A stretch of DNA of 43,284 nt from Pirellulaceae bacterium (lineage in GTDB: Bacteria; Planctomycetota; Planctomycetia; Pirellulales; Pirellulaceae): contig JAGFJK010000517.1 in assembly GCA_024102795.1 (NCBI GenBank), positions 1 to 43,284 on the forward strand. The letters are read 5' to 3'. The first letter of the stretch is position 1. Each line of letters begins with the position of its first letter. The notes beneath the pieces are model-generated. The model searched no databases. It was not told the DNA's origin and saw nothing but the letters and a program-made list of their open reading frames with translations. The translations under genes were made by a program, and so were the position numbers. Below are positions 33,897 through 42,016 of the stretch, piece after piece.

Positions 33897-34216
33897 ATCG
33901 AATGGCGACTTGACAGGCTTGTCGTGTTGTACCATGTGTGCATGGGCCAGGCAGGCGCCGGTTGACGCGGGCTCAATCGCGCACGGCACCGCACAAGGGA
34001 CATTCCACAGCTTCGGTCTGGCCCGAAATTCGGCCGAGCACTTGATCCGTCGCGGGTCCGCTGGCCGATCAACCCAGCAGTGATGAGTCGACTCGTGGTG
34101 TGCTGGCAGGCAACCGGAATCCTGCCGGGAAGTGCGTAATTCCTTACCGCATCGTTGCGACCGGACGAGCCGGCGGGTTCCTTTCCCGATGGTCCTGCAA
34201 ATCACCGGGAAAATGA

Positions 34217-34246
34217 TTGACCGCGTCGCGGCGAATTTGCTATCGT
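34217..34246 (+). promoter_or_regulatory. Sigma-70-type promoter of an orphan transcript
   Basis: The -35 is TTGACC (34217-34222), the spacer is 18 bases, and the -10 is TATCGT (34241-34246) with an extended-10 TGC directly before it. Transcription should start near 34253. No annotated gene lies immediately downstream on this strand. Confidence 0.55.
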
Positions 34247-34299
34247 GGCGGGCGAAGCGGAAGAAGGTTACCCCCAGCCGCTAACAGAGGAGGGCCTGA

Positions 34300-34365
34300 A
34301 TGCAAGATCCACCGGACCAGCAGCTCGGAGGCGTTCCGACAGGAATTTGCCTCAACGCTCGTTGA
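34300..34365 (+). CDS. Short peptide frame in the orphan transcript
   Basis: 21 aa beginning MQDPPDQQLGGVPTG, preceded by AGAGGAGGG at good spacing. Too short for homology; it could be a leader peptide or chance. It lies within the candidate transcript 34253-34600. Confidence 0.25.
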   Translation: MQDPPDQQLGGVPTGICLNAR

Positions 34366-34554
34366 CCTGACAACTTGGCGCCGACAGCCCAGAGGAGATG
34401 CGAATCTTGACCACTCCACCCGGCAACTGACGGCGGCGGGCGACTTGTCGCTCGCCGCGAACTCGGCCGCCAGGCGTTCAGCCGGAAACCTGTTCCGGCG
34501 GGGCGAATCCGGCCGGGATGCGTTTTGTTGTCCAAGTCATGGGTTTTCTTTCTG

Positions 34555-34599
34555 CAACCCCGCGAGTCGTCTACCGGCTCGCGGGGTTGTTGTTTTCTT
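34555..34599 (+). terminator. Rho-independent terminator
   Basis: A perfect 12-bp stem (CAACCCCGCGAG at 34555-34566 with CTCGCGGGGTTG at 34578-34589) has an 11-base loop and is followed by TTGTTTTCTT. The T-rich run is on the plus side only, so it ends plus-strand transcription; the Rieske gene runs the other way. Confidence 0.85.
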
Positions 34600-34684
34600 G
34601 CGGCCGCTTTCTTCGGGACTGCCGCCCGTCACGTGCTCGTCCGCTGGCTGGAATGGGCCGAGTGCCCGGCAGAGCGCGCGACGA

Positions 34685-35002
34685 TCAACCGTCCAGTTGC
34701 ACCTGGACCAGATCGCCGACCACGCGGACCGCGTGCGCCGTGGCATCGCGGGGCGGACCGGGTTGGTCCAGGTTATGACCGTCGCTCAGGCAGAATCGCC
34801 AGTGGTGGATGCGGCAGGTCACATGGCCCGCTTGAAGGTAACCGCGGGCCAGCGAGGCGCCGGCGTGCGGGCACTGGTCATCCAGCACATAGAACTGCCC
34901 GCCCAGATGAATCACGGCCAGTCGGTGGTCGTCCAACTGCACCATCCGCGCCTCGCCCTCCGGCACATCGCTGGTGCGGCAAACGGTTCGATAGTCGGAC
35001 AT
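34685..35002 (-). CDS. Rieske [2Fe-2S] ferredoxin
   Basis: 105 aa, a full-length small Rieske protein. The cluster ligands are Cys44 and His46 (CPHAG) and Cys63 and His66 (CRIHH). The rest (VCRTSDVPEGEARMVQLDDHRLAVIHLGGQFYVLDDQ at the start, SDGHNLDQPGPPRDATAHAVRVVGDLVQVQL at the end) follows the BphF/NirD-type single-domain fold. It carries electrons, probably to an oxygenase or reductase, but no oxygenase is adjacent. It is 50 bp downstream of the CehA/McbA-like gene on the same strand and may be co-transcribed. Confidence 0.9.
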   Translation of the reverse strand: MSDYRTVCRTSDVPEGEARMVQLDDHRLAVIHLGGQFYVLDDQCPHAGASLARGYLQAGHVTCRIHHWRFCLSDGHNLDQPGPPRDATAHAVRVVGDLVQVQLDG

Positions 35003-35052
35003 CGGCCGGTTCCTCGAATGCTGGCCGACTGGATCGGTCAGCCGCCCGCGGG

Positions 35053-36744
35053 TCAGGGTGCCGGCTGGACCGCTCGGCCCGCATCGGACGCTCCCTGTCG
35101 CAGCCAGCGCTGAATCGCTTCGATACCCGCTTGATGCACGCGCAGCACGCGTTCGCGTTCCGCGTCGTCGGCGAACCGGGCTTGGGCCTCAATCCGCTCG
35201 ATGTTGCCCTCGATCTCGGCGATCAACCGCCGAGCGACTTCGGGGTCGAAAGGCCGGCGATGCTGGAAGTTGATGTACACGGGGCTGGTATGAGCGAACA
35301 GCGGCCGATCGAATTCGTTGCGGCCGGCTTCGAGCGGGATGCGCAGAGCGAACCAACCGGGGCGATCGATAGGCACGGGTAGTTGCAGATCGGCGGTGAA
35401 GTGCCCATCCACCGACTGGGAAACCACCGCCTGCCGCACCTGTCCGTTATGAATCAGTTCCAAGCCGCGAAAGTCGTGCCGCCCCCACGCTCGGCCCCGC
35501 ACCTGGACCTCGGCCGCCCGTTCCAGGTTCAGCACGTCGCCCGGCGACTGGCCATCGACGGTCAGTTCCAGCAACGGGCCATTGGTGATGAACGACCGGC
35601 CGGCGGCCAGCGACCGCAGCCAGGACTCGCTGGTCAACTGGCCGTCGACGGGCACGTAGACCCGGGAGAAATCATAAATGAACCAGTCCGTGCCGGTCGA
35701 GAAGGGAACTCGCAGCCCCAGGTTCAAGTAGCGGTAGAACGTATCTTCGTACGAACCGTGCGTGCCTCCGTCAAAGATGTTCTGCGCGTCCAGCAGGCCG
35801 GCGGCCCAGTTCGGCAGGTCCTCGTAGCCGAACGTGTTGTGGCACCAGACCACGGTGGCTCCGGCGCGCCGAGCGGCCTGGATGCCGGCCTGCAGCGGCA
35901 AGCCATCGGTCCCCTCGCCCATGATCCCCGGCCCGATGCTGACAGGCTGAATCAACTGCAGCAGGTCCAGAAACATCACGTGCCCGTAGCCTTCTCCGCC
36001 CGGACCAAAGTTGTGCCGGTGCTCCTGGCCGTGGACCAGCAACAACTGCTCGGTGGATAACCGCGCCAGATCGGCGGCGGTAAACTGGTTCGTGATGTAG
36101 TGGCGCTCGTCGGGCACTCGCCGCAGGTGCGAGACGTACAGCAGATCGAGCTCGTCCGCTCGCGGCACGGTGCGCAAGTAGTCCACCGCCTCGGCATGCG
36201 TCAGCCGCATCAGGTGCAGGTGCGTATTGCCGCTGCGCCAACCTTGTTGCCGCAGATCACCCGCGGGCACCAGCGGCGCCAGCGGTAGACGGACCGACAG
36301 CCGCTGGCCCTCGCGAGCGTCCACTTGCCGCTCGGCACGCCGGCTTTCCAGTCCCCGCACCGCCTCGACCCGCAGCACCGTGGGCGGCACGGCGACTTCG
36401 GCCTTGCCATCGATCACGAACCAATTGTTGTCGCGTGCGATCAGGCCCGGCAGACGCACCGCCTTGCCGTTATCGACGCGCGTGACCCGCACGATGCCGG
36501 GCAGCGGCCGGTTGGTGGCGAGGTCGTACAATTCCAGCGTCAGTTGACTCGATGCCTGGTCCTGCTCCGACGGCGACTCGGCCCGTGCCTGATCGCGCGC
36601 CTGCACGCGCTGCCGCGCCCGTTCGGCCTCGCGCCGAGTGGACGGGTGGCCGGCGACGTGCGGCGGCCACGCCAGCGCCAGCCCTCCCATTGCGATCAGA
36701 CACGTCGTGAGACCCGCTCGGACTACGGCGATCCTCATTTTCAA
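35053..36744 (-). CDS. CehA/McbA family metallohydrolase (PHP-like), secreted
   Basis: 563 aa with a signal peptide (~1-30, TTCLIAMGGLALAWPPHVAG). A charged linker and a beta-rich N-terminal domain (~65-165) precede the catalytic domain. The metal motifs are SGNTHLHLMRLTH and HGQEHRHNFGPGGEGYGHV, with a further ATVVWCHNTFGYEDLPNW. This family includes carbaryl- and carbofuran-type hydrolases and is related to PHP phosphoesterases. The C-terminal ~60 residues are helical and Arg rich. Substrate unknown. The start at 36744 (ATG) or 36738 (ATG) is uncertain; both leave the signal peptide intact. The Rieske gene follows downstream. Confidence 0.8.
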   Translation of the reverse strand: MKMRIAVVRAGLTTCLIAMGGLALAWPPHVAGHPSTRREAERARQRVQARDQARAESPSEQDQASSQLTLELYDLATNRPLPGIVRVTRVDNGKAVRLPGLIARDNNWFVIDGKAEVAVPPTVLRVEAVRGLESRRAERQVDAREGQRLSVRLPLAPLVPAGDLRQQGWRSGNTHLHLMRLTHAEAVDYLRTVPRADELDLLYVSHLRRVPDERHYITNQFTAADLARLSTEQLLLVHGQEHRHNFGPGGEGYGHVMFLDLLQLIQPVSIGPGIMGEGTDGLPLQAGIQAARRAGATVVWCHNTFGYEDLPNWAAGLLDAQNIFDGGTHGSYEDTFYRYLNLGLRVPFSTGTDWFIYDFSRVYVPVDGQLTSESWLRSLAAGRSFITNGPLLELTVDGQSPGDVLNLERAAEVQVRGRAWGRHDFRGLELIHNGQVRQAVVSQSVDGHFTADLQLPVPIDRPGWFALRIPLEAGRNEFDRPLFAHTSPVYINFQHRRPFDPEVARRLIAEIEGNIERIEAQARFADDAERERVLRVHQAGIEAIQRWLRQGASDAGRAVQPAP

Positions 36745-36922
36745 GTGGCTCCTGGGCTGACCCGCTCGCGTTGTCGACCAGCCGTTAACTTAACACCTGG
36801 CGGCCAGGGATTAACCCCCTGTGCGAGTTGAATCGCGGCGTGTCTCGCGGGAATGGGCCGATCGTCGTGCGAAACGGCCGGCATGACAGTCCGGGAGCAT
36901 TGTCCGGCAAGAGAATACCACT

Positions 36923-36939
36923 TTGGCATACAGCTTGCT
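36923..36939 (+). promoter_or_regulatory. Sigma-54-type (-24/-12) promoter
   Basis: TTGGCATACAGCTTGCT matches the TTGGCAC-R-N4-TTGCW consensus with one mismatch (T for C). The invariant GG (36925-36926) and GC (36937-36938) are spaced exactly 12 apart. Transcription would start near 36950, about 220 bases before the TauE-like gene. Sigma-54 promoters need an enhancer-binding activator; in other bacteria sulfide:quinone oxidoreductase genes are known to be activated this way (FisR). No activator gene or obvious operator was found here. Confidence 0.6.
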
Positions 36940-37168
36940 GCCGTGGGATAGCTGCCTCTTGTCGACCGGGCTGACAAGACGGAGATCCGGGACCAGCGGG
37001 AACGCGGGATGGAGGGATGGAGGGATCGCTCTTGAAAGGGGCGGATAGCAAATTGCAAATTGAACATTGACGGATGGGATGCGGGGAATGGAATCTGACA
37101 ACTGACGACTGAGAACTGACCACTGACCACTCCGTCCGCCGCCAAGACCTGAGAAAGGAAGCATCTGC
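36940..37168 (+). other. Leader of the TauE-SQR operon with short repeats
   Basis: Seen: GGATGGAGGGATGGAGGGAT near 37000-37025, AAATTGCAAATTG near 37050, and a degenerate heptamer series based on ACTGACC at 37097-37131. AAGGA lies nine bases before the GTG start at 37169. No gene is seen in 36745-37168. Confidence 0.5.
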
Positions 37169-38152
37169 GTGCTTTACATCGTGCTGGGAGCCTTGATTAT
37201 CGGCCTGACACTGGGCCTGATGGGGTCGGGAGGCTCGATCCTCACAGTTCCCGTGCTGGTCTACTTGTTGGGCCACCAGGACAAGGCGGCAATCGCGGAG
37301 TCGCTGGCGATCGTCGGCGCCATCGCCCTGGCAGGCATGATCCCCTACGCTCGCGCGGGCCTGGTGGATTGGCGCAGCGTGTTGTTCTTTGGCATCCCCG
37401 GTATGCTGGGCACGTACGGCGGCGCCTGGCTGGCTCATTTTGTTCCCGGGCCGATTCAACTGAGCCTGTTCGCGCTCGTGATGCTGCTGGCCGCTTGGAC
37501 CATGTTGCGGAACAAGAAGGGCAAGCCCGCCGTATCGGACTCGGTCGCCGGCCAGGCGGACAACACTGGCGAGCGGAGCTTGGCGGCCGGCGGCGGACCG
37601 CGGAAAGCCGTCTGGCTGATCGCGGTCGAAGGCATCCTGGTGGGTATCCTGACAGGGCTGGTGGGAGTAGGCGGCGGCTTCCTGGTGGTGCCGGCGCTGG
37701 TTGTGTTGGGCAAGCTGCCGATGCGGGTGGCCGTGGGGACCAGCCTGGTGGTGATTGCCATGAAGTCGTTCAGCGGATTCGCCAAGTACCTGGAGGTGCT
37801 GGCGTCGGTACAGCAGCAGATCAACTGGCCGATCGTCGCGGCTTTCGTGGCGATCGGTATCGTGGGCAGTCTGGTTGGTCAGTTGATTGCCGCGCGGATG
37901 AACCAACTTGCCTTGCGGCGGGTGTTTGGCGTGTTTCTGGTGGGCATGGGACTGCTGGTGCTGAGCATGGAAGCGCCCAAGGTTTTCACGCGCAAACCAG
38001 CCGGGGCGGCGGGCATCGTGCCGGCTGCAGCCATTCCGGCTGCGAACGCGGAGGCTGCTCACGGAGTGTATGATGGTAGGCAGGCGGTGGCACTTGGCAG
38101 GTTGGACACTTTAGTCCGGTTGGCCTTTCGCCGGCAGGGGGTTGAACCATGA
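37169..38152 (+). CDS. TauE/SafE family sulfite/organosulfur permease
   Basis: 327 aa from the GTG at 37169, with AAGGA nine bases upstream. Two similar halves each carry a Gly-rich loop (LGLMGSGGSILTVPVLVYLLG and TGLVGVGGGFLVVPALVVLG), the hallmark of the family. About eight membrane helices are followed by an ~55-residue C-terminal tail of low complexity, longer than usual. Members export sulfite, sulfoacetate or other sulfur compounds. Its stop overlaps the SQR start by ATGA, so the two are translationally coupled and likely act in one sulfide-detoxification route: SQR oxidises sulfide and this permease exports an oxidised product. The direction of transport is inferred. Confidence 0.88.
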   Translation: MLYIVLGALIIGLTLGLMGSGGSILTVPVLVYLLGHQDKAAIAESLAIVGAIALAGMIPYARAGLVDWRSVLFFGIPGMLGTYGGAWLAHFVPGPIQLSLFALVMLLAAWTMLRNKKGKPAVSDSVAGQADNTGERSLAAGGGPRKAVWLIAVEGILVGILTGLVGVGGGFLVVPALVVLGKLPMRVAVGTSLVVIAMKSFSGFAKYLEVLASVQQQINWPIVAAFVAIGIVGSLVGQLIAARMNQLALRRVFGVFLVGMGLLVLSMEAPKVFTRKPAGAAGIVPAAAIPAANAEAAHGVYDGRQAVALGRLDTLVRLAFRRQGVEP

Positions 38153-39393
38153 CGACGACGTTCGCACCGGAGGTTTCGTCCCCGTTGGCTCCCGGTATCA
38201 GCCGCGACGAGCACCACCAGATACTGATTGTGGGCGGGGGCACGGCGGGAATCAGCGTTGCGGCCCGGTTGTGCAAGGGTCGTGGCCCGAAGCTGGACGT
38301 GGCCGTGGTCGAACCTTCGGACAAACACTATTACCAGCCCTTGTGGACGTTGGTCGGTGCCGGGGCCGCTCGGCGCGAGCGGACGGTGCGCAGCGAAGCG
38401 TCGGTCATGCCCCGCAGGGCACATTGGATCCGCGAGTCGGTGGCGGAGTTCCGCCCGCTGGAACAGCAGGTGGTCACGGACCAGGGACGGCGGCTGCACT
38501 ACGATTACCTGGTGGTGGCGGCCGGAATCCAGTTGAACTGGGGCGCGATTCCAGGGCTCCGCGAGTCGCTGGGGCAGGGGGGTGTTTGCAGCAACTATTC
38601 ATTCCAGCACGTCAATTACACCTGGGAGCTGCTGCGTACTTTCCAGGGCGGCAACGCGGTCTTCACGCACCCGTCGGGGGCCGTGAAGTGTGGCGGCGCG
38701 CCCCAGAAAATCTGCTATCTGGCCGACGATTGCTTTCGGCGCCGCGGAGTTCGCGACCGTTGCCGCCTGGTATTCGCCACGGCCATGCCGAACATTTTCG
38801 CCGTACCCAAGTATGCTCGGACGCTGGAGCGGGTCATCGAGCGGAAGCAGATCGAGACGCGGTTTCTGCACAACCTGGTGGAAATCCGGCCGTCCGAGCG
38901 GGTTGCCGTGTTCGAGCGGCTGGACACGGGCGAGCGGGTGAGCATGGAGTACGACTTGTTGCATGTTACGCCGCCGATGAGTGCCCCGGCGTTCATCGCT
39001 CGCAGCCCTCTGGCCGACTCGGACGGTTGGGTCGACGTGGACAAGCACACACTGCGCCACGCCCGGTTTCCCAACGTCTTCGCACTGGGCGATTGCAGCA
39101 GCCTGCCCACTTCGAAGACGGGCGCAGCGATTCGCAAACAGGCCCCCGTCGTCGCTCGCAACCTGCGGTCGCTGCTGCGCGGGGAACCGACCACCGCCCG
39201 CTACGATGGTTACACGTCGTGTCCGCTGGTGACCGGTTACGGCAAGCTGGTGCTGGCGGAGTTTGATTACGACAAGAATCCGCAGGAAACGTTCCCGTTC
39301 GACCAGTCGAAGGAACGCTGGAGCATGTACGTGCTGAAGAAGGTGGGCTTGCCGCTGATTTACTGGAATGGGATGTTGAAAGGGCGGCTTTAA
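38149..39393 (+). CDS. sqr: Sulfide:quinone oxidoreductase (mitochondrial-like type)
   Basis: 414 aa. It oxidises sulfide to a persulfide or polysulfide and reduces membrane quinone. FAD binding is ILIVGGGTAGISVAAR (~25-40); DYLVVAAGIQLNWG and FALGDCSSLPTSKTGAAIRKQAPVVARNL are the second and third flavin motifs. The redox cysteines are Cys181 (KCGGAPQKI) and Cys358 (DGYTSCPLVTGYGK), which match the pair in human SQOR; the C-terminal PFDQSKERWSMYVLKK is also typical of that type. Cys189 lies nearby. No persulfide dioxygenase or rhodanese gene is in the window. It is coupled to the permease upstream and is followed by a small membrane peptide. Confidence 0.93.
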   Translation: MTTTFAPEVSSPLAPGISRDEHHQILIVGGGTAGISVAARLCKGRGPKLDVAVVEPSDKHYYQPLWTLVGAGAARRERTVRSEASVMPRRAHWIRESVAEFRPLEQQVVTDQGRRLHYDYLVVAAGIQLNWGAIPGLRESLGQGGVCSNYSFQHVNYTWELLRTFQGGNAVFTHPSGAVKCGGAPQKICYLADDCFRRRGVRDRCRLVFATAMPNIFAVPKYARTLERVIERKQIETRFLHNLVEIRPSERVAVFERLDTGERVSMEYDLLHVTPPMSAPAFIARSPLADSDGWVDVDKHTLRHARFPNVFALGDCSSLPTSKTGAAIRKQAPVVARNLRSLLRGEPTTARYDGYTSCPLVTGYGKLVLAEFDYDKNPQETFPFDQSKERWSMYVLKKVGLPLIYWNGMLKGRL

Positions 39394-39488
39394 CGGGCCG
39401 CATGTTACGACCAGTAAGCGGCCAGTTGGAGTCGCAAGGCAATCACTGGGCGGTGTTCGCTGGCTGGTGACCGAAAGGGTTTCAAGTC

Positions 39489-39593
39489 ATGAGCAACCTG
39501 CATTTGTTCGACCTGGCCATTCCGCTGGGCGTGGTGGCGGTGTGGCTGGCACTCCAGTTATGGATTCTGCCGATGTTCGGCGTTTCGACGTGA
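39489..39593 (+). CDS. 34-residue membrane peptide downstream of SQR
   Basis: Reads MSNLHLFDLAIPLGVVAVWL and continues through one membrane helix to MFGVST. The ATG has AAAGGG about ten bases upstream. It lies 95 bp after SQR on the same strand. I recognise no family. A single clean helix with a short charged N-terminus suggests a real small protein, perhaps tied to SQR at the membrane, but this rests on composition only. The next ~300 bases (39594-39897) show no gene; they run to the thioesterase start. Confidence 0.5.
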   Translation: MSNLHLFDLAIPLGVVAVWLALQLWILPMFGVST

Positions 39594-39897
39594 ATGCGCG
39601 GCGGATGTCAGCCGAGTTCGGCAATCCAGGAAAAACAGGCAAAGCTTGCGGACGACGAGGTGAAGACGCCGGTGGAATCCGACGAATCGTCCGCCGCTCG
39701 CCGACAGCCCTGAACGGGCCTTGGCACCAGCCCCAGTCTGGTCGGCGTCCTTGAATTCGGGCCAGTCCCCGGTTGCAAAGCGGCCGAACATCGCCAAGAT
39801 GAACGGGGCCACGGGTTCGCAGCGCGAGATTCGGGCCACCCGAACGTGCCGGCGGGGCACGAGTAGGAAGCTCGTCCACAGGGACTCCCAACACGGC

Positions 39898-40314
39898 ATG
39901 CATACCATCTACTTGCACCAGCATGTGGTCCGGCCCGACGAGATTGACGGGCTGGGACACGCCAACAACATCGCCTATCTGGCCTGGATGCAGGACGCGG
40001 CGATTGCCCATTCGACGGCCAACGGCTGGTCGATGCAACGGCATCTGGACGAGGGCCTGGGCTGGGTCGTACGGTCGCATCGCATCGAGTACAAGCGGCC
40101 CGCGTTTGCGGGCGACGAGATCGTGGTGGAAACCTGGGTCAGCGGCTTCCGCAGTGCCTCGTCCACTCGCCGCTACAACATCTATCGGGCGGAAGGCGGC
40201 CAGTTGCTGGCTCGCGGCGAGACTTGCTGGGTGTTCGTCGATCTGACCACCGGCAAGCCGCGAGCGGTTCCGGAAACCGTCTTGCAATCGTTCACGGTTG
40301 CGGAAAGCGTTTAG
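39898..40314 (+). CDS. Hotdog-fold acyl-CoA/acyl-ACP thioesterase (4HBT family)
   Basis: 138 aa, the usual length for the family. It starts at the ATG at 39898; longer readings extend into unconserved sequence. The N-terminal block DEIDGLGHANNIAYLAWMQDAAIAHS contains the Asp near the catalytic helix in the YbgC/FadM-like branch (D-x-D/G-x-x-G-H-x-N-N). VRSHRIEYKRPAFAGDEIVVETWV and RRYNIYRAEGGQLLARGETCWVFVD follow. It would release or edit an acyl thioester. It precedes the ACP-fused oxoamine synthase by 57 bp on the same strand, so it may act on that enzyme's acyl substrate or product. Confidence 0.88.
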   Translation: MHTIYLHQHVVRPDEIDGLGHANNIAYLAWMQDAAIAHSTANGWSMQRHLDEGLGWVVRSHRIEYKRPAFAGDEIVVETWVSGFRSASSTRRYNIYRAEGGQLLARGETCWVFVDLTTGKPRAVPETVLQSFTVAESV

Positions 40315-40371
40315 AATCCGAGCCTCATCGTCTGGCGACTGCCCGCCACTCTACCACCAGGGAATCTGATC

Positions 40372-41979
40372 TTGGCTCCCCAAGCTGCTTCCACCCCGAC
40401 CGCGCAGGATTTCGAGGCCACGTGTCAACTGATCCACGACGAGCTGCTGGCGTGGCTGCGTCGGGAGACCGCTCCGGACCTGGAGCGGATCGACCGCGAT
40501 GCGTCGCTGTTTGCCCTGGGAATTGATTCGCTGGGAGCGGCCGAGGTGGCCTTGGCGCTGGAACAGCGGACCGGCAAGACGTTGAATCCCGAGATCCTTT
40601 GCGAGCTGGAGACGATCAACGACCTGGCGCAGTATGTCCAGCGCGTGCCGCTGGCGGCCGCGCCCCGCTCGGCCACGCCCCAGTTGCTGCGCGTGCCCTT
40701 GAACCCAGTCGCGGACGCCGCGGCAGACGCCGGGCAATCGCCGCCTGAGCAGCCTGTCCAGCGTGAACAGCGTGAGCGGCCTGAAGCCCAACAGGACCCG
40801 GTGCAGCACTACGAACAACTGAACCGGCGGATTCGCGGCCTGAGGGAACTGGACCTGTACTTCTTCGAGCCGGTGATCAGCGCTCACGACGGCCCCTGGG
40901 TCGTCGTCGATGGGCAGCGCATGTTGATGCTCGGCTCCTATGAATACCTCGGACTGCTGGACCACCCCCAGTTGAAGCGGGCGGCGATCGAAACGATCGA
41001 CCAGTTTGGCACGGGGCACCATGGTGCTCGACTGCTGGCCGGCACGACCACCGTCCACAAGGAACTGGAATCGCGGCTGGCGGCATTCATGCGGGCCGAG
41101 GATGCCCTGGTTTTCAGCAGCGGGTTCGTGGCGAACCTGGCCACGATCTCGGCCCTGGTGGGACGTGGCGAATGCGTGATTGGCGACCAATGGAATCATG
41201 CCAGCATCGCGGACGGCTGCCGCATGTCGGGAGCGGAGTTTACCGAGTTCCAGCACAATGACATGGCGTCGCTGGAAGCACGGCTGCAAGCAACTGCCGG
41301 GCGGCGGACGCTGGTGGTTGTGGATACCGTGTTCAGCATGGACGGCGACATCGTGAACCTGCCCGACGTCGTCCGCCTGTGCCGCCAGTATCAGGCGCTG
41401 CTGATGGTCGACGAGGCCCACAGCCTGGGAGTGCTGGGCCGGACCGGGCGCGGCATTCAGGAGCACTTTGATTTGCCGCCGGACAGCATCGATATCAAGA
41501 TGGGCACGCTCTCAAAATCGCTGGCCGGGTGCGGAGGATTCGTGGCGGGACGCGAGCCCGTGGTGACGTATCTGCGGCACCATGCGCGAGGTTACATCTT
41601 CAGCGGCGCCTTGCCGGCGGCTCAGGCCGCGGCGGCGCTGGCTGCGCTGGACGTGCTGGAGCGGGAGCCGCAGCGGGTCGAACAACTGAGGCGCAACGTG
41701 GCTCACTACTTGTCCGGATTGAAGCGGCTGGGATTCGACACGGCCCACAGCGCCACCCCGATCGTGCCGATCATGACTCGCACGGACGAACTGACGCTGA
41801 AAATGACGCGGCTCTGCCGCGACGCCGGGCTGATGGTGATCCCCGTCTGCTTTCCCGCGGTGCCGCTGAACGCTCCCCGGCTGCGGACCTGTGTGTCGGC
41901 GATCCACACGGCCGAAGAGATCGACTTCGCCCTGGACGTGCTGGCTCAAGCCGGACGCGCGACGGGGTTGATCGAGTAA
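40372..41979 (+). CDS. Acyl carrier protein-alpha-oxoamine synthase fusion
   Basis: 535 aa from a TTG at 40372, with AGGGA eight bases upstream. An N-terminal carrier domain (~12-92) has the phosphopantetheine serine at Ser53 (LGIDSLGAAEVALAL). A Pro/Gln/Glu-rich linker (~95-145) leads to a PLP-dependent alpha-oxoamine synthase of the KBL/BioF/serine palmitoyltransferase type. Motifs are GSYEYLGLLDHP, GARLLAGTT, DEAHSLGVLG (Asp347/His350) and the Schiff-base Lys382 in GTLSKSLAGCGGF. Such enzymes condense an amino acid with an acyl thioester, losing CO2. The fused carrier suggests the acyl donor is held on the same chain. The amino acid cannot be told. The next gene is a convergent GH3-type ligase. 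Confidence 0.88.
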   Translation: MAPQAASTPTAQDFEATCQLIHDELLAWLRRETAPDLERIDRDASLFALGIDSLGAAEVALALEQRTGKTLNPEILCELETINDLAQYVQRVPLAAAPRSATPQLLRVPLNPVADAAADAGQSPPEQPVQREQRERPEAQQDPVQHYEQLNRRIRGLRELDLYFFEPVISAHDGPWVVVDGQRMLMLGSYEYLGLLDHPQLKRAAIETIDQFGTGHHGARLLAGTTTVHKELESRLAAFMRAEDALVFSSGFVANLATISALVGRGECVIGDQWNHASIADGCRMSGAEFTEFQHNDMASLEARLQATAGRRTLVVVDTVFSMDGDIVNLPDVVRLCRQYQALLMVDEAHSLGVLGRTGRGIQEHFDLPPDSIDIKMGTLSKSLAGCGGFVAGREPVVTYLRHHARGYIFSGALPAAQAAAALAALDVLEREPQRVEQLRRNVAHYLSGLKRLGFDTAHSATPIVPIMTRTDELTLKMTRLCRDAGLMVIPVCFPAVPLNAPRLRTCVSAIHTAEEIDFALDVLAQAGRATGLIE

Positions 41980-42016
41980 TCGGCCGACCGCTTGTGACCG
42001 TCGAGCCCGGCCGAGG

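Larger units (their letters stand above)
34253..34600 (+). ncRNA. Candidate structured RNA or short-peptide transcript
   Basis: About 345 bases run from the promoter at 34217-34246 to the terminator at 34555-34599. Strong hairpins can be drawn: a 12-bp stem 34433-34444/34447-34458 (one G-U pair), a 7-bp stem GCCGGAA/TTCCGGC (34481-34487/34493-34499), and a short 5' stem AGCGG/CCGCT. A 21-residue frame (MQDPPDQQLGG...) starts at 34300 after AGAGGAGGG, and a 10-residue frame starts near 34399. It does not look like tmRNA, RNase P RNA, 6S or SRP RNA: none of their signature boxes are there. The flanking stretch 33897-34216 shows nothing else. Confidence 0.5.

Noticed and set aside
34253-34600. 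tmRNA, RNase P RNA, 6S or SRP RNA
   Set aside because: None of the conserved boxes of these RNAs, such as the tRNA-like T-arm or the SRP loop, could be found.
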